From an uncultured Collinsella sp. (lineage in GTDB: Bacteria > Actinomycetota > Coriobacteriia > Coriobacteriales > Coriobacteriaceae): 25,687 bases of DNA. This document shows, in pieces, positions 8,916 through 19,920 of this stretch (position 1 is the stretch's first letter; every line of letters begins with the position of its first letter). Location of the stretch: positions 1 to 25,687 of the forward strand of contig UQZM01000028.1 in assembly GCA_900545615.1 (NCBI GenBank), in the 5' to 3' direction. The translations under genes and the position numbers were made by a program. The notes beneath the pieces were generated by a model. That model was not told the DNA's origin. It ran no database searches and was given only the letters and a program-made list of their open reading frames with translations.

Positions 8916-10193
8916 TTAGGCGCTGTACTTGTTTGCCTCGCCGAAGGTGCCAGCCTCGACAATCCAGCCGTCCTTCATGATGACGTCCATGTTGTCGGTG
9001 TTGAGCACGTGGATGTCGGCGGCGACGTCACCGTTGACGACCAGCAGGTCGGCGCACTTGCCGGCCTCGATGGAACCGGTCTCGTCCTCGATGTGGCACA
9101 TCTTGGCACCGTTGAGGGTGGCACAGGTGATGGTCTCGACCGGGGTGAAACCGATCTTGTCGACGAACTCGTACATCTCCTCGATGGAGCAGGTGCCGTA
9201 CGGGGTGACGAAGGAGAAGGAGTCGGAGCCGATCGTCATGACGACGCCGCGCTTCTTGGCCTCGCGCAGGCAGTCGTAGTTGCGCTGCAGCTCCTTCTCG
9301 ACCAGGGTGCCCTCGTACTTGTCGTGCAGCTCGGGGACGTAGACGGGCGGATAGGTGGCGTACCAGGTGGGCAGGAAGGCGATCGTCGGGGTGAAGAAGG
9401 TGCCCTGCTCGGCCATGAGGTCCATGGTGCGCTCATCGATATCGAAGCCGTGAATCAGCTGCTCACAGCCAAAGCGAACGGAATCGTAGGCAGCGGCGTG
9501 GTTGTTGTAGCAGTGGCTCCACACGGGGATGCCGACCATCTTGGCCTCTTCGACCACGGCCTGAATCTCCTCGGAGCAGTAGTGCTGGTCGCGACCGGAG
9601 TCCCAGCGCCAGATGCCGCCACCGGTAGCCCAGATCTTGATGGCATCGGGGTTCTCGCGCAGGCGACGACGGACGGCCTTGCGCAGATCCCAAGGACCGT
9701 CGACCTGGTCGCCCCAGGGGTGCGATTCCTTGTTGAGCTCCTGGCTGCAGTGGTGGGAGTCGCCGTGGCCGGCAACGCGGCAGAAGCCAAGGCCGGTGGC
9801 CAGAACGCGCGGGCCCTTGAAGACGCCCTTGTCGATGCAGTCACGGATCTGGATACCAAAGCGGCCGATCTCGCAGACGGTGGTGAGGCCGTGGGTGAGG
9901 CAGTCGTAGGCCTGCTTGACGGCGACGGCCTGCTTCTCGAGGAGCGGTTGCATGACCCAGTCGGTGTCATCGTCGGTCAAGTTGCCCGAGAAGTGCAGGT
10001 GGGTGTCGATCAGGCCGGGAAGGACGGTCTTGCCGGCGGCGTCGATGACCTCAACGCCCTCGGGAAGGTCCTGCATGGCGCCGGCGTACTCGATCTTGCC
10101 GTTGTCGTCGACGAGAACGAGGGAGTTCTCGACCGGCTCGGCACCGGTACCGTCGATGAGCTTGCCGCCAACGATTGCATACTTAGTGGACAT
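8916..10193 (-). CDS. Metal-dependent amidohydrolase (imidazolonepropionase/prolidase-like)
   Basis: This 425-residue amidohydrolase-superfamily enzyme has all the expected metal-site residues in order. They are the HxH pair H65/H67 (DTHLHFSG), a candidate carboxylated lysine K186 (AIKIWATGG), H227 (VWSHCYN), H248 (LIHGFDIDE) and D324 (TIGSDSFSF). A small beta-sandwich domain is formed by the N-terminal part (LIDGTGAEPVENS) and the C-terminal DLLVVNGDVAADI. The pattern fits the subgroup containing imidazolonepropionase-like and Xaa-Pro dipeptidase-type enzymes. It is likely cytoplasmic, with a strong AGGAGG site before the ATG. The APC permease lies 131 bases upstream on the same strand, suggesting that the pair imports and hydrolyses an amino-acid derivative or dipeptide. 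The substrate is not assignable. Confidence 0.87.
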   Translation of the reverse strand: MSTKYAIVGGKLIDGTGAEPVENSLVLVDDNGKIEYAGAMQDLPEGVEVIDAAGKTVLPGLIDTHLHFSGNLTDDDTDWVMQPLLEKQAVAVKQAYDCLTHGLTTVCEIGRFGIQIRDCIDKGVFKGPRVLATGLGFCRVAGHGDSHHCSQELNKESHPWGDQVDGPWDLRKAVRRRLRENPDAIKIWATGGGIWRWDSGRDQHYCSEEIQAVVEEAKMVGIPVWSHCYNNHAAAYDSVRFGCEQLIHGFDIDERTMDLMAEQGTFFTPTIAFLPTWYATYPPVYVPELHDKYEGTLVEKELQRNYDCLREAKKRGVVMTIGSDSFSFVTPYGTCSIEEMYEFVDKIGFTPVETITCATLNGAKMCHIEDETGSIEAGKCADLLVVNGDVAADIHVLNTDNMDVIMKDGWIVEAGTFGEANKYSA

Positions 10194-10221
10194 GGTTCCT
10201 CCTTATGGATCCATATAGTGG

Positions 10222-10303
10222 GCGAGGCCGTGTTGGGTTAAGGCCTCGCAAAGCTACCCAAGTGGCGCCGGGTTCGGTGCGCGGAAGAGAGGGGCCCGCG
10301 CAC
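10222..10303 (-). other. Two stem-loops between permease and amidohydrolase
   Basis: Two perfect 8-bp stems lie in the 131-base spacer: GCGAGGCC with GGCCTCGC (10222-10249) and GTGCGCGG with CCGCGCAC (10277-10303). Neither is followed by a T-run in the direction of transcription, so they look like processing or mRNA-stabilising hairpins inside an operon rather than terminators. Confidence 0.5.
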
Positions 10304-10324
10304 CTGATCCGCCCCGGCTCGGCG

Positions 10325-11776
10325 TTACTTTTTGCGGGAATTGGTGAAAGCCATGAGGGCCAGGCCAATAGCCAACCAGCCGATCACGATGCTCCACTCC
10401 ACCATGTTGAGGGAGGCGGGAGAGAACGGAATCACAAGCAGGCCGATGATGATGGCGCAGGCAGCGATAGCGAGGGAGATGCCAAACTTGCCACCGGGCA
10501 CCTCGTAGGGACGAGGCAGGTCGGGCTCGGTGAAGCGCATGCGCAGGCAGGCGAGGGCGACCATGCCGCAGGAGAAGATGAAGGCGAGAGCCGACACGTT
10601 GGTCAGAGGGATGAGCATGTTCTTGCCCAGGAACGGACCGACGACGGTGATGACGCCCAGAACAACGCAGGCGAGCTTGGGAGCGCCGGACTTGGGGTCG
10701 ACCTCGGCGAACTTCTCGGGCAGCTGGCCCTTGCGGCCCATGGCGAGCATGATGCGGCTCGTTGCGCCGTAGAAGGAGTTCATCGGGCCCATGGGTCCAA
10801 GCGTGGCGATGACGAGCATGGCCAGGTACAGGAGCATGTTGATGCCCTTGAGACAGGCAAGCGCGGGAACCGGGCTCTTAACAAACTCATGCCAGTCGAG
10901 AATGGTACCGAACGAGTAGATGCAGACCATGTAGAAACCGCCGGCGGCCAGCAGGGCCAGGGAGATGATCTTGCCGAACTTGTTCCAGTTGAGGCCCTCG
11001 GCTGCTTCCTCAGCCTGCTGGGGAATGGTGTCGAAACCGGCGTAGAAGAACGGAGTCAGAACCAGGACCGACACGATGCCGGCGAACAGGCTGGTGCTCT
11101 CGGTAGCGGCCTTACCGCCACCAGCGCCGGCGACCTGGGAGAACACGGGCATGGCGTTGTCCGGCGAGCCGGTGAACAGCGAGACGCCCATGGCGAGCAG
11201 CATGCCGCAGAGCAGGGCCTTGGTCAGGAAGGCCTGGAGCTTGGCGGCCGAGCTGGCACCGCGGAAGTTGAGGAAGATGACGTAGACTGCAAAGCCGAGC
11301 GCGATCAGCGTCGGGAACAGGTAGACGTCGGCCCCCAGGATGGTGTAGAGCTTGACGGCGCGCAGCCACTCAAGGCCGGGCAGGCTGCCGAACATCTCGG
11401 ACACGAGGGTCGAAATGGCGATGGCCTCCCACGGGCACAGGATGCCGTTGCCCAGGGCCAAAAGCCATCCGGTGATGTAGCTCAGCGTACGGCCAAAGCT
11501 ACGATCGACATACTCGACGATACCGCCCGAGATGGGGATAGCAGCCGTGAGCTCACCGAAAACAGCTCCGACGGGCACGAGGAAGATTGCACCCAAGAGG
11601 AATGCGATCATAGCGGGAACGGGACCGCCGCCCACGACCATCCAGTCACCGACCTGCAGAACCCAACCGGTACCGATGATGGCACCGAAACCGATGGTGA
11701 AGAAGTTCCAGAGCGAAAGCGTTTTCTTCATGCCGCCATTATCCTCGACTGCAACTTCTGCGTTCTTGTCCGCCAT
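10325..11776 (-). CDS. APC-family amino acid permease
   Basis: This 483-residue membrane protein has about twelve transmembrane helices. The first-helix signature FFTIGFGAIIGTGWVLQVGDW, with the unwound GAIIGTG substrate site, identifies the amino acid-polyamine-organocation superfamily. A consensus stretch FGELTAAIPISGGIVEYVDRS follows. The second half has FFYAGFDTIPQQAEEA, typical of helix 6. The start has a strong GGAGGGG site. It precedes the amidohydrolase, with two hairpins in the spacer, and the pair is probably one operon. The upstream leader has two GC-rich stem-loops. The transported compound is likely the substrate, or a precursor, of the amidohydrolase; this is inferred from context only. 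Confidence 0.9.
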   Translation of the reverse strand: MADKNAEVAVEDNGGMKKTLSLWNFFTIGFGAIIGTGWVLQVGDWMVVGGGPVPAMIAFLLGAIFLVPVGAVFGELTAAIPISGGIVEYVDRSFGRTLSYITGWLLALGNGILCPWEAIAISTLVSEMFGSLPGLEWLRAVKLYTILGADVYLFPTLIALGFAVYVIFLNFRGASSAAKLQAFLTKALLCGMLLAMGVSLFTGSPDNAMPVFSQVAGAGGGKAATESTSLFAGIVSVLVLTPFFYAGFDTIPQQAEEAAEGLNWNKFGKIISLALLAAGGFYMVCIYSFGTILDWHEFVKSPVPALACLKGINMLLYLAMLVIATLGPMGPMNSFYGATSRIMLAMGRKGQLPEKFAEVDPKSGAPKLACVVLGVITVVGPFLGKNMLIPLTNVSALAFIFSCGMVALACLRMRFTEPDLPRPYEVPGGKFGISLAIAACAIIIGLLVIPFSPASLNMVEWSIVIGWLAIGLALMAFTNSRKK

Positions 11777-12130
11777 TGTTCCCCTCCTTTCCTTTTTGAC
11801 GCCCTTGGCGTCACCCCTTGCGCGGTCCGTTTTGCCGCGCGCTTTTATTCCATGGCTTTAAGATACGGCCTTGGCGCAGCAGCGCCGCTCGCAGCTCGAC
11901 CGAAGGCAGAACTGCAAAACGAGCGGCACCGTTTTTGGGACGAACGGCGGGAGACGTCATTCGTCTTGGACGCTTTCATCTTGTCTGCTTTTGAATACCT
12001 GCTGCCGTGACGCTTGGCGCGCGGCGCGGCAACGTTCATACCATTTGTCAGGCTTTTGGCGCACATGCCCATGTGTCGTGCATCTTTTTATGTAGGATAG
12101 ACAAGTTACACATGAGGCAAGGTGATTCGA
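11777..12130. promoter_or_regulatory. Divergent intergenic region with leader hairpins
   Basis: This spacer separates the minus-strand permease from the plus-strand peptidase and must hold both promoters. Two hairpins sit directly upstream of the permease ribosome site: GACGCC-ctt-GGCGTC at 11798-11812 and GCGCGG/CCGCGC at about 11819-11841. A third, GGCGC-agca-GCGCC, is at about 11872-11885. No convincing promoter pair or coding sequence was found. Confidence 0.4.
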
Positions 12131-13132
12131 ATGGCATACGGATACAATGACGGCGACCAACGGCCACAAAGCGTGCGCCTTGCCGGCCGCACCATGCCAA
12201 CGCCCAGAAGCACCTCCGACAACGACAACCCGCAGCGCCCCCAAGAGCAGCTCGGGGCTTCTTCGCGGCAACAAAGCCGTACCGTGCAGCAGTCAGACCG
12301 CGTGAGTACGAGCACACGCCAACGCCAGACCGACACATCGCAGCCACGCCGCTACGATCGGCATAAGACCGACTACTACGTCAAGCGCTCCTTTTCGCGA
12401 CCTCAACGCGATCGCGGCAATTCCGCCCCTCACCCCGCGTCGCACACCACAAGCTACGCGCTTCCGGCCCGCCGCCTACGCCTTGCGCTTTGCTCCATCG
12501 CCGCCTGCCTCGTCTTTGTGTTTTTGGGATCCTGCATCTCCCACGGATCAGCCGGTCTTGAGCCCACTGCCGAGGACAAGCTGCTTAAAGCTCCCGTCGC
12601 GCCCGGTTACTCCTTTGCGTTCTCGACCCCACGCTCGCAATGGCAGGCCGGCACCATGCCCCACATCTACCAAATTGACCCCGCATGGTCGGAGCTGCCC
12701 TATGCCGGTGGCACTATTCGCGAAAACGCTTGCGGTCCCACTTGCCTCACCATGGTCTATATCTTTAAGACCGGCCACACCGATAAGACACCGGTCGATA
12801 TATGCGCACTGGCCGAAGCCGGCAACTACGCCCCCACTGGTGCCACCGAGTGGTCGTTTATGACAGGCGGTGCGTGGCAGCTGGGGCTCAACGGAACACA
12901 GCTCTATAACGATCGCGAATCGATTACCCAAGCACTTCGCTCGGGTGCGCCCGTCATCGCCGCAGTGCGCCCCGGTACGTTTACCAACGTAGGCCACTAC
13001 ATCGTGCTCTACGGCATCGACGATGCCAACCAGATTGGCGTCTACGACCCCAACTCGGCCAGCCGCAGCGCCCGTCGCTGGGGCGTCGTAGAGGTCCTCA
13101 ACGAAATCGAAGCCATGTGGGCCTACTACTAG
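12131..13132 (+). CDS. Membrane-anchored C39-like cysteine peptidase domain protein
   Basis: This 333-residue protein has three parts. Residues 1-110 are low-complexity and rich in Gln, Arg, Ser and Thr, and probably disordered. One transmembrane helix spans about 114-136 (LRLALCSIAACLVFVFLG). The external domain (about 175-333) matches the peptidase C39-like family. The catalytic triad candidates are C201 (ENACGPTCLTM), H289 (VGHYIVLYG) and D306 (VYDPNS). This suggests a cell-surface papain-like hydrolase with its N terminus in the cytoplasm. The ATG is preceded by AAGG; an in-frame GTG three codons upstream is an alternative start. The gene stands alone on the plus strand, and its TAG stop lies inside a repeat arm. 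It is not linked to a transporter, so a bacteriocin-leader role is not supported. Confidence 0.82.
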   Translation: MAYGYNDGDQRPQSVRLAGRTMPTPRSTSDNDNPQRPQEQLGASSRQQSRTVQQSDRVSTSTRQRQTDTSQPRRYDRHKTDYYVKRSFSRPQRDRGNSAPHPASHTTSYALPARRLRLALCSIAACLVFVFLGSCISHGSAGLEPTAEDKLLKAPVAPGYSFAFSTPRSQWQAGTMPHIYQIDPAWSELPYAGGTIRENACGPTCLTMVYIFKTGHTDKTPVDICALAEAGNYAPTGATEWSFMTGGAWQLGLNGTQLYNDRESITQALRSGAPVIAAVRPGTFTNVGHYIVLYGIDDANQIGVYDPNSASRSARRWGVVEVLNEIEAMWAYY

Positions 13133-13213
13133 TCATTGGGGACAGACTTAAATGAGTGGTCATTGGGGACGCTCTTGTTTGACTAGTCGTTTAAGAATGT
13201 CCCCAATGACTAG
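13129..13213. repeat. REP-like inverted-repeat element (GTCCCCA type)
   Basis: Arms of 16 bases (CTAGTCATTGGGGACA at 13129-13144 and its exact complement at 13198-13213) enclose an internal second direct copy of GTCATTGGGGAC. Flanking CTTAAA/TTTAAG extends the pairing. The left arm contains the TAG stop of the peptidase gene. This looks like a short non-autonomous repeat of the kind mobilised by REP-associated transposases. Confidence 0.7.
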
Positions 13214-13221
13214 GTGAATAG

Positions 13222-13255
13222 CAAAAGCCCCGCAGCCGGAGCGGACTGCGGGGCT
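13222..13255 (-). terminator. Intrinsic terminator of the carbamate kinase gene
   Basis: On the minus strand a perfect 10-bp stem, AGCCCCGCAG with CTGCGGGGCT, and a ten-base loop are followed by TTT. It lies about 65 bases after the carbamate kinase stop. Confidence 0.85.
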
Positions 13256-13320
13256 CATGAAGAGAGGCTAGTTTATGGGCGCTTTGCCTGGCGCCCACGG
13301 GAGAGGCAACAGAGTAGAGA

Positions 13321-14283
13321 CTACTCGTGGATGCGGGTACCGGAGAGGCCGGCCATGGTCTCGGCGGCCTTGTCCAGAGCGCCGATGATGCAGGTGCGGC
13401 CCTTGCGGGAACGGGCGAACTTGATGGCAGCGCGAACCTTGGGCTCCATGGAACCCTTGCCGAACTGGCCCTCGTCGGCCAGGCGCTCGGCCTCATCGGC
13501 GGTGAGGTCCTCGAGCTCCTCCTGGTTGGGCTTGCCAAAGTTGATGGCGACATGCTCAACGGCGGTCAGCAGGAACAGAACGTCGGCGTCGCAGTCCTCG
13601 GCCAGCAGCTCGCCGCCCAGGTCCTTGTCGATGACGGCGGGAACGCCCTTGTAGCAGCCCTTGTTCTCGTAGTCGCGGACGACGGGGATGCCGCCGCCAC
13701 CGCAGGCGATGACGATGAACTCGTTGTCGAGCAGGTTGAGGATGGAGTCGGCCTCGACGATCTTCTTGGGATCGGGGGAAGCGACGACGCGGCGCCAGCC
13801 GCGGCCGGAATCCTCGACGAAGACCTTGGAGGGGTCCTCGGCCATGAACTCCTTGGCCTGCTCCTCGGTATAGAAGGGGCCGATCGGCTTGGTCGGGTTC
13901 TTGAACGCGGGATCGTCGGGGTCGCACTCGATCTGGGTGACGACGGTGGCGGCGTGCCAACGCTTATAGCGCTTGTGCATCTCGCGGCCGATGCCCTGCT
14001 GCAGGTGATAACCAATGTAGCCCTGGGACATGGCGCCGCACTCGGGCAGCGGCATCTCGGGGGTACCGATGGCATCGTGGGCAGCGGCGAAAGCGTTCTG
14101 GATCATGCCGACCTGCGGGCCGTTGCCGTGGGTGATGATGATCTCGTTGCCCTGCTCGATGAGACCGAGGAGAGCGTGGGCGGTGTTGCTCACGGCCTCG
14201 ATCTGCTCGACGGGGTTGTTGCCGAGGGCGTTGCCGCCAAGGGCGACGACAATACGATCGGGCTTGCCAAGAGGCTTAGACAT
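13321..14283 (-). CDS. arcC: Carbamate kinase
   Basis: This 320-residue enzyme reversibly transfers phosphate from carbamoyl phosphate to ADP, giving ATP, CO2 and ammonia. Family signatures are RIVVALGGNALG at residues 9-20, THGNGPQVG near 52, ECGAMSQGYIGY near 83, IACGGGGIPV near 206 and VIDKDLGGELLA near 227. The length is close to the usual 310-315. The chosen ATG gives MSKPLGKP and has AAAGGA upstream; a 12-codon in-frame extension has no good site. No arginine deiminase, ornithine carbamoyltransferase or other carbamoyl-phosphate producer is adjacent, so the source of substrate must be elsewhere. It has its own terminator and an AT-rich promoter region with an imperfect palindrome. Confidence 0.95.
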   Translation of the reverse strand: MSKPLGKPDRIVVALGGNALGNNPVEQIEAVSNTAHALLGLIEQGNEIIITHGNGPQVGMIQNAFAAAHDAIGTPEMPLPECGAMSQGYIGYHLQQGIGREMHKRYKRWHAATVVTQIECDPDDPAFKNPTKPIGPFYTEEQAKEFMAEDPSKVFVEDSGRGWRRVVASPDPKKIVEADSILNLLDNEFIVIACGGGGIPVVRDYENKGCYKGVPAVIDKDLGGELLAEDCDADVLFLLTAVEHVAINFGKPNQEELEDLTADEAERLADEGQFGKGSMEPKVRAAIKFARSRKGRTCIIGALDKAAETMAGLSGTRIHE

Positions 14284-14680
14284 TGCTGGAATCCTTTCTG
14301 TAAAAGGCCTACAACCCATTAATAACCCGCGTCCGTGCGATACGCGAGTTTATTAAGGTTTATATTCTCTTTATCGCTCATTTTATTCATTTTGAAAATA
14401 GCGGAACGGTGAACGGTCGTTTTTATCCGCTCAGCGTACAGAACCCCAGCTCAGACATATCTACGCCATTTACGTGCGACTTTATTTAAATGCAGCGAGG
14501 ATTATGCCAGATTATGCAAACTACATCTCTGCTAAACACAAAACGGACAGCACAATATCTTACTCGCACTATACGAGATTCTATGCACTTATAAGTCGAG
14601 TATGCACCCCTGCAAAAACAAGGAGCTTTTCATCCAGCAAAAGGAATAAAGAAGAGCTCCGAAAAGGCGGCAACAGCCAA
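14284..14680. promoter_or_regulatory. AT-rich upstream region of carbamate kinase
   Basis: This stretch is conspicuously AT-rich compared with the flanking genes and presumably carries the carbamate kinase promoter on the minus strand. It contains an imperfect palindrome, TTAATAACCCGCGT (14319-14332) facing ACGCGAGTTTATTAA (14342-14356), placed about 40-70 bases before the start codon as an operator might be. No gene is supported here. Open frames running through it continue into palindromes and lack family features. Confidence 0.45.
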
Positions 14681-14800
14681 GTCCCCCATCCATCCCCAAA
14701 GTGGCGCGAGGTTTCGCGGCAAAGCCGCGAAACAGCGAAGGGGGACGGAATACCCGGCCAACTACGTCCTTCATCCGCCCACACAATCCGAGGACGTAGT
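14681..14800. repeat. Cluster of three inverted repeats
   Basis: GTCCCCC at 14681-14687 faces GGGGGAC at 14740-14746. Inside it is a perfect 10-bp hairpin (GTTTCGCGGC-aaa-GCCGCGAAAC, 14711-14733). Next comes ACTACGTCCT (14761-14770) facing AGGACGTAGT (14791-14800). The modules follow each other without coding sequence. Confidence 0.65.
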
Positions 14801-14804
14801 CGTA

Positions 14805-14929
14805 GCAGGATCTGAGGGCTAACCTTCGCGGACACTCCGTAGGACGAAAGAACCCCCGCCGCACGTAGTGCGCAGCGGGGGTTCTTTCATGTCCGAGGAC
14901 GTCCGCGAAGGTTAGCCCTCAGATCCTGC
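14805..14929. terminator. Long nested hairpin, probable bidirectional terminator of the oxidoreductase gene
   Basis: Perfect 29-base inverted arms (14805-14833 and 14901-14929) enclose a second perfect 14-base stem, GAAAGAACCCCCGC with GCGGGGGTTCTTTC (14846-14859 and 14875-14888). That stem in turn holds a GCAC-gta-GTGC tip. The inner hairpin ends in TTCTTTC on either strand and so can act as a terminator both ways. It begins eleven bases after the oxidoreductase stop. The outer arms are far longer than a terminator needs and suggest a repeat element. Confidence 0.7.
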
Positions 14930-14939
14930 GGTGGGAGAC

Positions 14940-18479
<3,540 letters not shown>

Positions 18480-18824
18480 ATACCCCTCTCCTCTCATATA
18501 GGTATACAGGCCCCGGCGATCGCCGGGATGTTGGCGTGATGGGATTTACGCTGTTGCTTCCAATCATCTGGCAGGCAGGCTCAGCAGCAGGTACGTGGCG
18601 TGGAGAGAAGACATGCCGAGGCGAGGGACAGCTGATGCGCCCCACAGACCCGACCGCCCGTCTTGCACATGACCGAGCGCCGCAAAGGCCACATGCCGGA
18701 TGCTCCCGGGCACGCCCCGGCGATGGGAAGCGCCCGCAACGGAAATCCGCATGCGGGTTTATTGTACCCCGCCGTCAAGTGTAATTTCGGCAAATATAGG
18801 CGGGCGGTAAAGGTTTACCTCGGG
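18480..18824 (-). promoter_or_regulatory. Long leader/promoter region of the oxidoreductase gene
   Basis: About 345 bases with no supported gene precede the oxidoreductase. A possible -10 box TACAAT on the minus strand lies near 18760, which would give a leader of about 270 bases. The leader includes GC-rich self-complementary stretches such as GGCGATCGCC near the ribosome site. No known riboswitch or T-box signature was recognised. The upstream edge is AT-rich. Confidence 0.35.
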
Positions 18825-18906
18825 TGACCGCCAAGGGCCAAAATGGCCCCTCCGTCCCCGGGCGACCGGCTCTGGAGCGCCAAGGAATGTCCCCAAGTAC
18901 CGGCAG
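18825..18906 (+). repeat. 82-bp repeat, left copy (A)
   Basis: This segment matches 25560-25641 in the same orientation, with 72 of 82 positions identical by eye. It contains a small palindrome, GGCCA-aaa-TGGCC, and a GTCCCCAAGTACCGGCAG tail. A degenerate second copy of that tail (GGAACGTCCC..CCGGCTA) follows at 18911-18933 and overlaps the FHA gene stop. Confidence 0.8.
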
Positions 18907-18930
18907 GAAAGGAACGTCCCTAACTGCCGG

Positions 18931-19404
18931 CTAGAGGGCGCCGAGCAGGATGGCGTAGGTGGTGGATTCGCCGAGTTTGAGCTCGTCGCCGGGGTTGAGC
19001 TGGGCGGAGCGGCCGGGCTCTACTTGAATACACACACTCGTGGCCCCGTTTACCACCACGGTGCCGTTAGTGGACGACAGGTCCTCGACAAACCATGCGC
19101 CAGACTCGTCGCACCAGATATGGGCATGGCGGGCCGAGACGTCGTCGGTGATGCCGCCCTCCCCCGTTGCCAGCGCGCCGATCTCAACGCCTTCCTCACT
19201 CGGCTGAATCCAGCGCGGGACGCTCACCACGTAGCCGTTTTGCACGCACAGCAGTCCCAGCGGATGCGCCGGCGCGACCTCGTGCTCGCCCGCGACCGAA
19301 GATGTGCTCAGCGAGCGCGGCGTCGACGTGTCGCCGCCACGGGTCGCATGAGCGCGGCGGCTCGCCCGACTTGGAACTAAGGCGGGCGTGAGAGCAAACG
19401 GCAT
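18931..19404 (-). CDS. FHA-domain protein, possibly 5'-truncated
   Basis: This 157-residue ORF carries a forkhead-associated domain at about residues 70-157, a phosphothreonine-recognition module. Visible signatures are EIGALATGEGGITDDVSARH (S and R/H of the binding loop), HIWCDESGAWFVEDL and SSTNGT near 112. Residues 1-60 are Ala, Arg and Ser-rich with no recognisable domain. The ATG has no convincing ribosome site. The other two frames just upstream contain protein-like segments (PGDFVGLT, then YLPDVEEYIRKI) that do not join in frame. The ORF may therefore be the C-terminal part of a longer, broken gene at the island edge. The stop overlaps a GTCCC-type repeat. No kinase neighbour suggests a partner. 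Confidence 0.7.
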   Translation of the reverse strand: MPFALTPALVPSRASRRAHATRGGDTSTPRSLSTSSVAGEHEVAPAHPLGLLCVQNGYVVSVPRWIQPSEEGVEIGALATGEGGITDDVSARHAHIWCDESGAWFVEDLSSTNGTVVVNGATSVCIQVEPGRSAQLNPGDELKLGESTTYAILLGAL

Positions 19405-19920
19405 AGGGAACGAATCTTGCGGATGTACTCCTCGACGTCAGGCAGGTAAGCCCCACGAAGTCACCGGGGAGGCCCAAGCGGCCCGGCACCACTTCCAGAT
19501 TCTGACCAGGGCGAGTCGTTCGCCGGTGGCTGAAGGCTCGCTCCCACCCAAAAGGGGAGATTCGCGTTGTTCCCCAATCGCTCTCGCATCTTTCATTTTG
19601 CTCGAGGTGGGCTATGAAAACTTTCCTGGTGAAAGGCGGCGATTGGTTTCCTTTCTTTCTAGAGGAGCGCGCCTGTAATCTGTTTTCATCCTAAATCAAG
19701 TTAAGATCGGACCTTCCAGAGGCAAGTCGACTCAAACTGCGAGGCTCCATGTTGGAATAAAGAGCGCTGTCGAAGTGCCAACAACACAAAGCTTGCCAGT
19801 CTCAAATAGAACCTTTTGGGAGTCCGATTGGGCCGCACACCGAATCCCCGCTGGTGGTTTTTTATAGCTGCGCGACAATAAACAAGGTTAGTGCCAGTCC
19901 AGCATGAAATTGAGGAACGT
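19405..19920. promoter_or_regulatory. Region upstream of the radical SAM operon
   Basis: The first 150 bases are GC-rich like the FHA gene and probably carry remnants of its 5' part. From about 19560 the composition becomes AT-rich and stays so through the RiPP operon. The operon promoter must lie here, but I could not identify a convincing -35/-10 pair. A weak CACC/GGTG hairpin followed by six T residues ends near 19864. No RNA gene was recognised. Confidence 0.35.

Noticed and set aside
10205..12010. A 601-codon plus-strand ORF opposite the permease
   Set aside because: It is an antisense shadow of the permease with a low-complexity Glu/Gly/His-rich composition.
14474..14815. A 113-codon plus-strand ORF in the intergenic region before the oxidoreductase
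   Set aside because: It runs through three palindromes, has no family features and no good ribosome site.
18480..18824. A riboswitch in the long oxidoreductase leader
   Set aside because: Only generic GC-rich hairpins are visible; no conserved riboswitch core was recognised.
19614..19694. A 26-codon plus-strand ORF (MKTFLVKGGDWFPFF) upstream of the radical SAM gene with a GAGG site
   Set aside because: It lacks Cys and the KHIHP leader, is on its own far upstream, and has no supporting pattern. It could be a chance ORF in the leader.
19780..19870. A tRNA-like 3' end or attachment site (CGAATCCCCGCTGG) before the operon
   Set aside because: The bases before it do not form a T-stem and no matching acceptor strand exists upstream.
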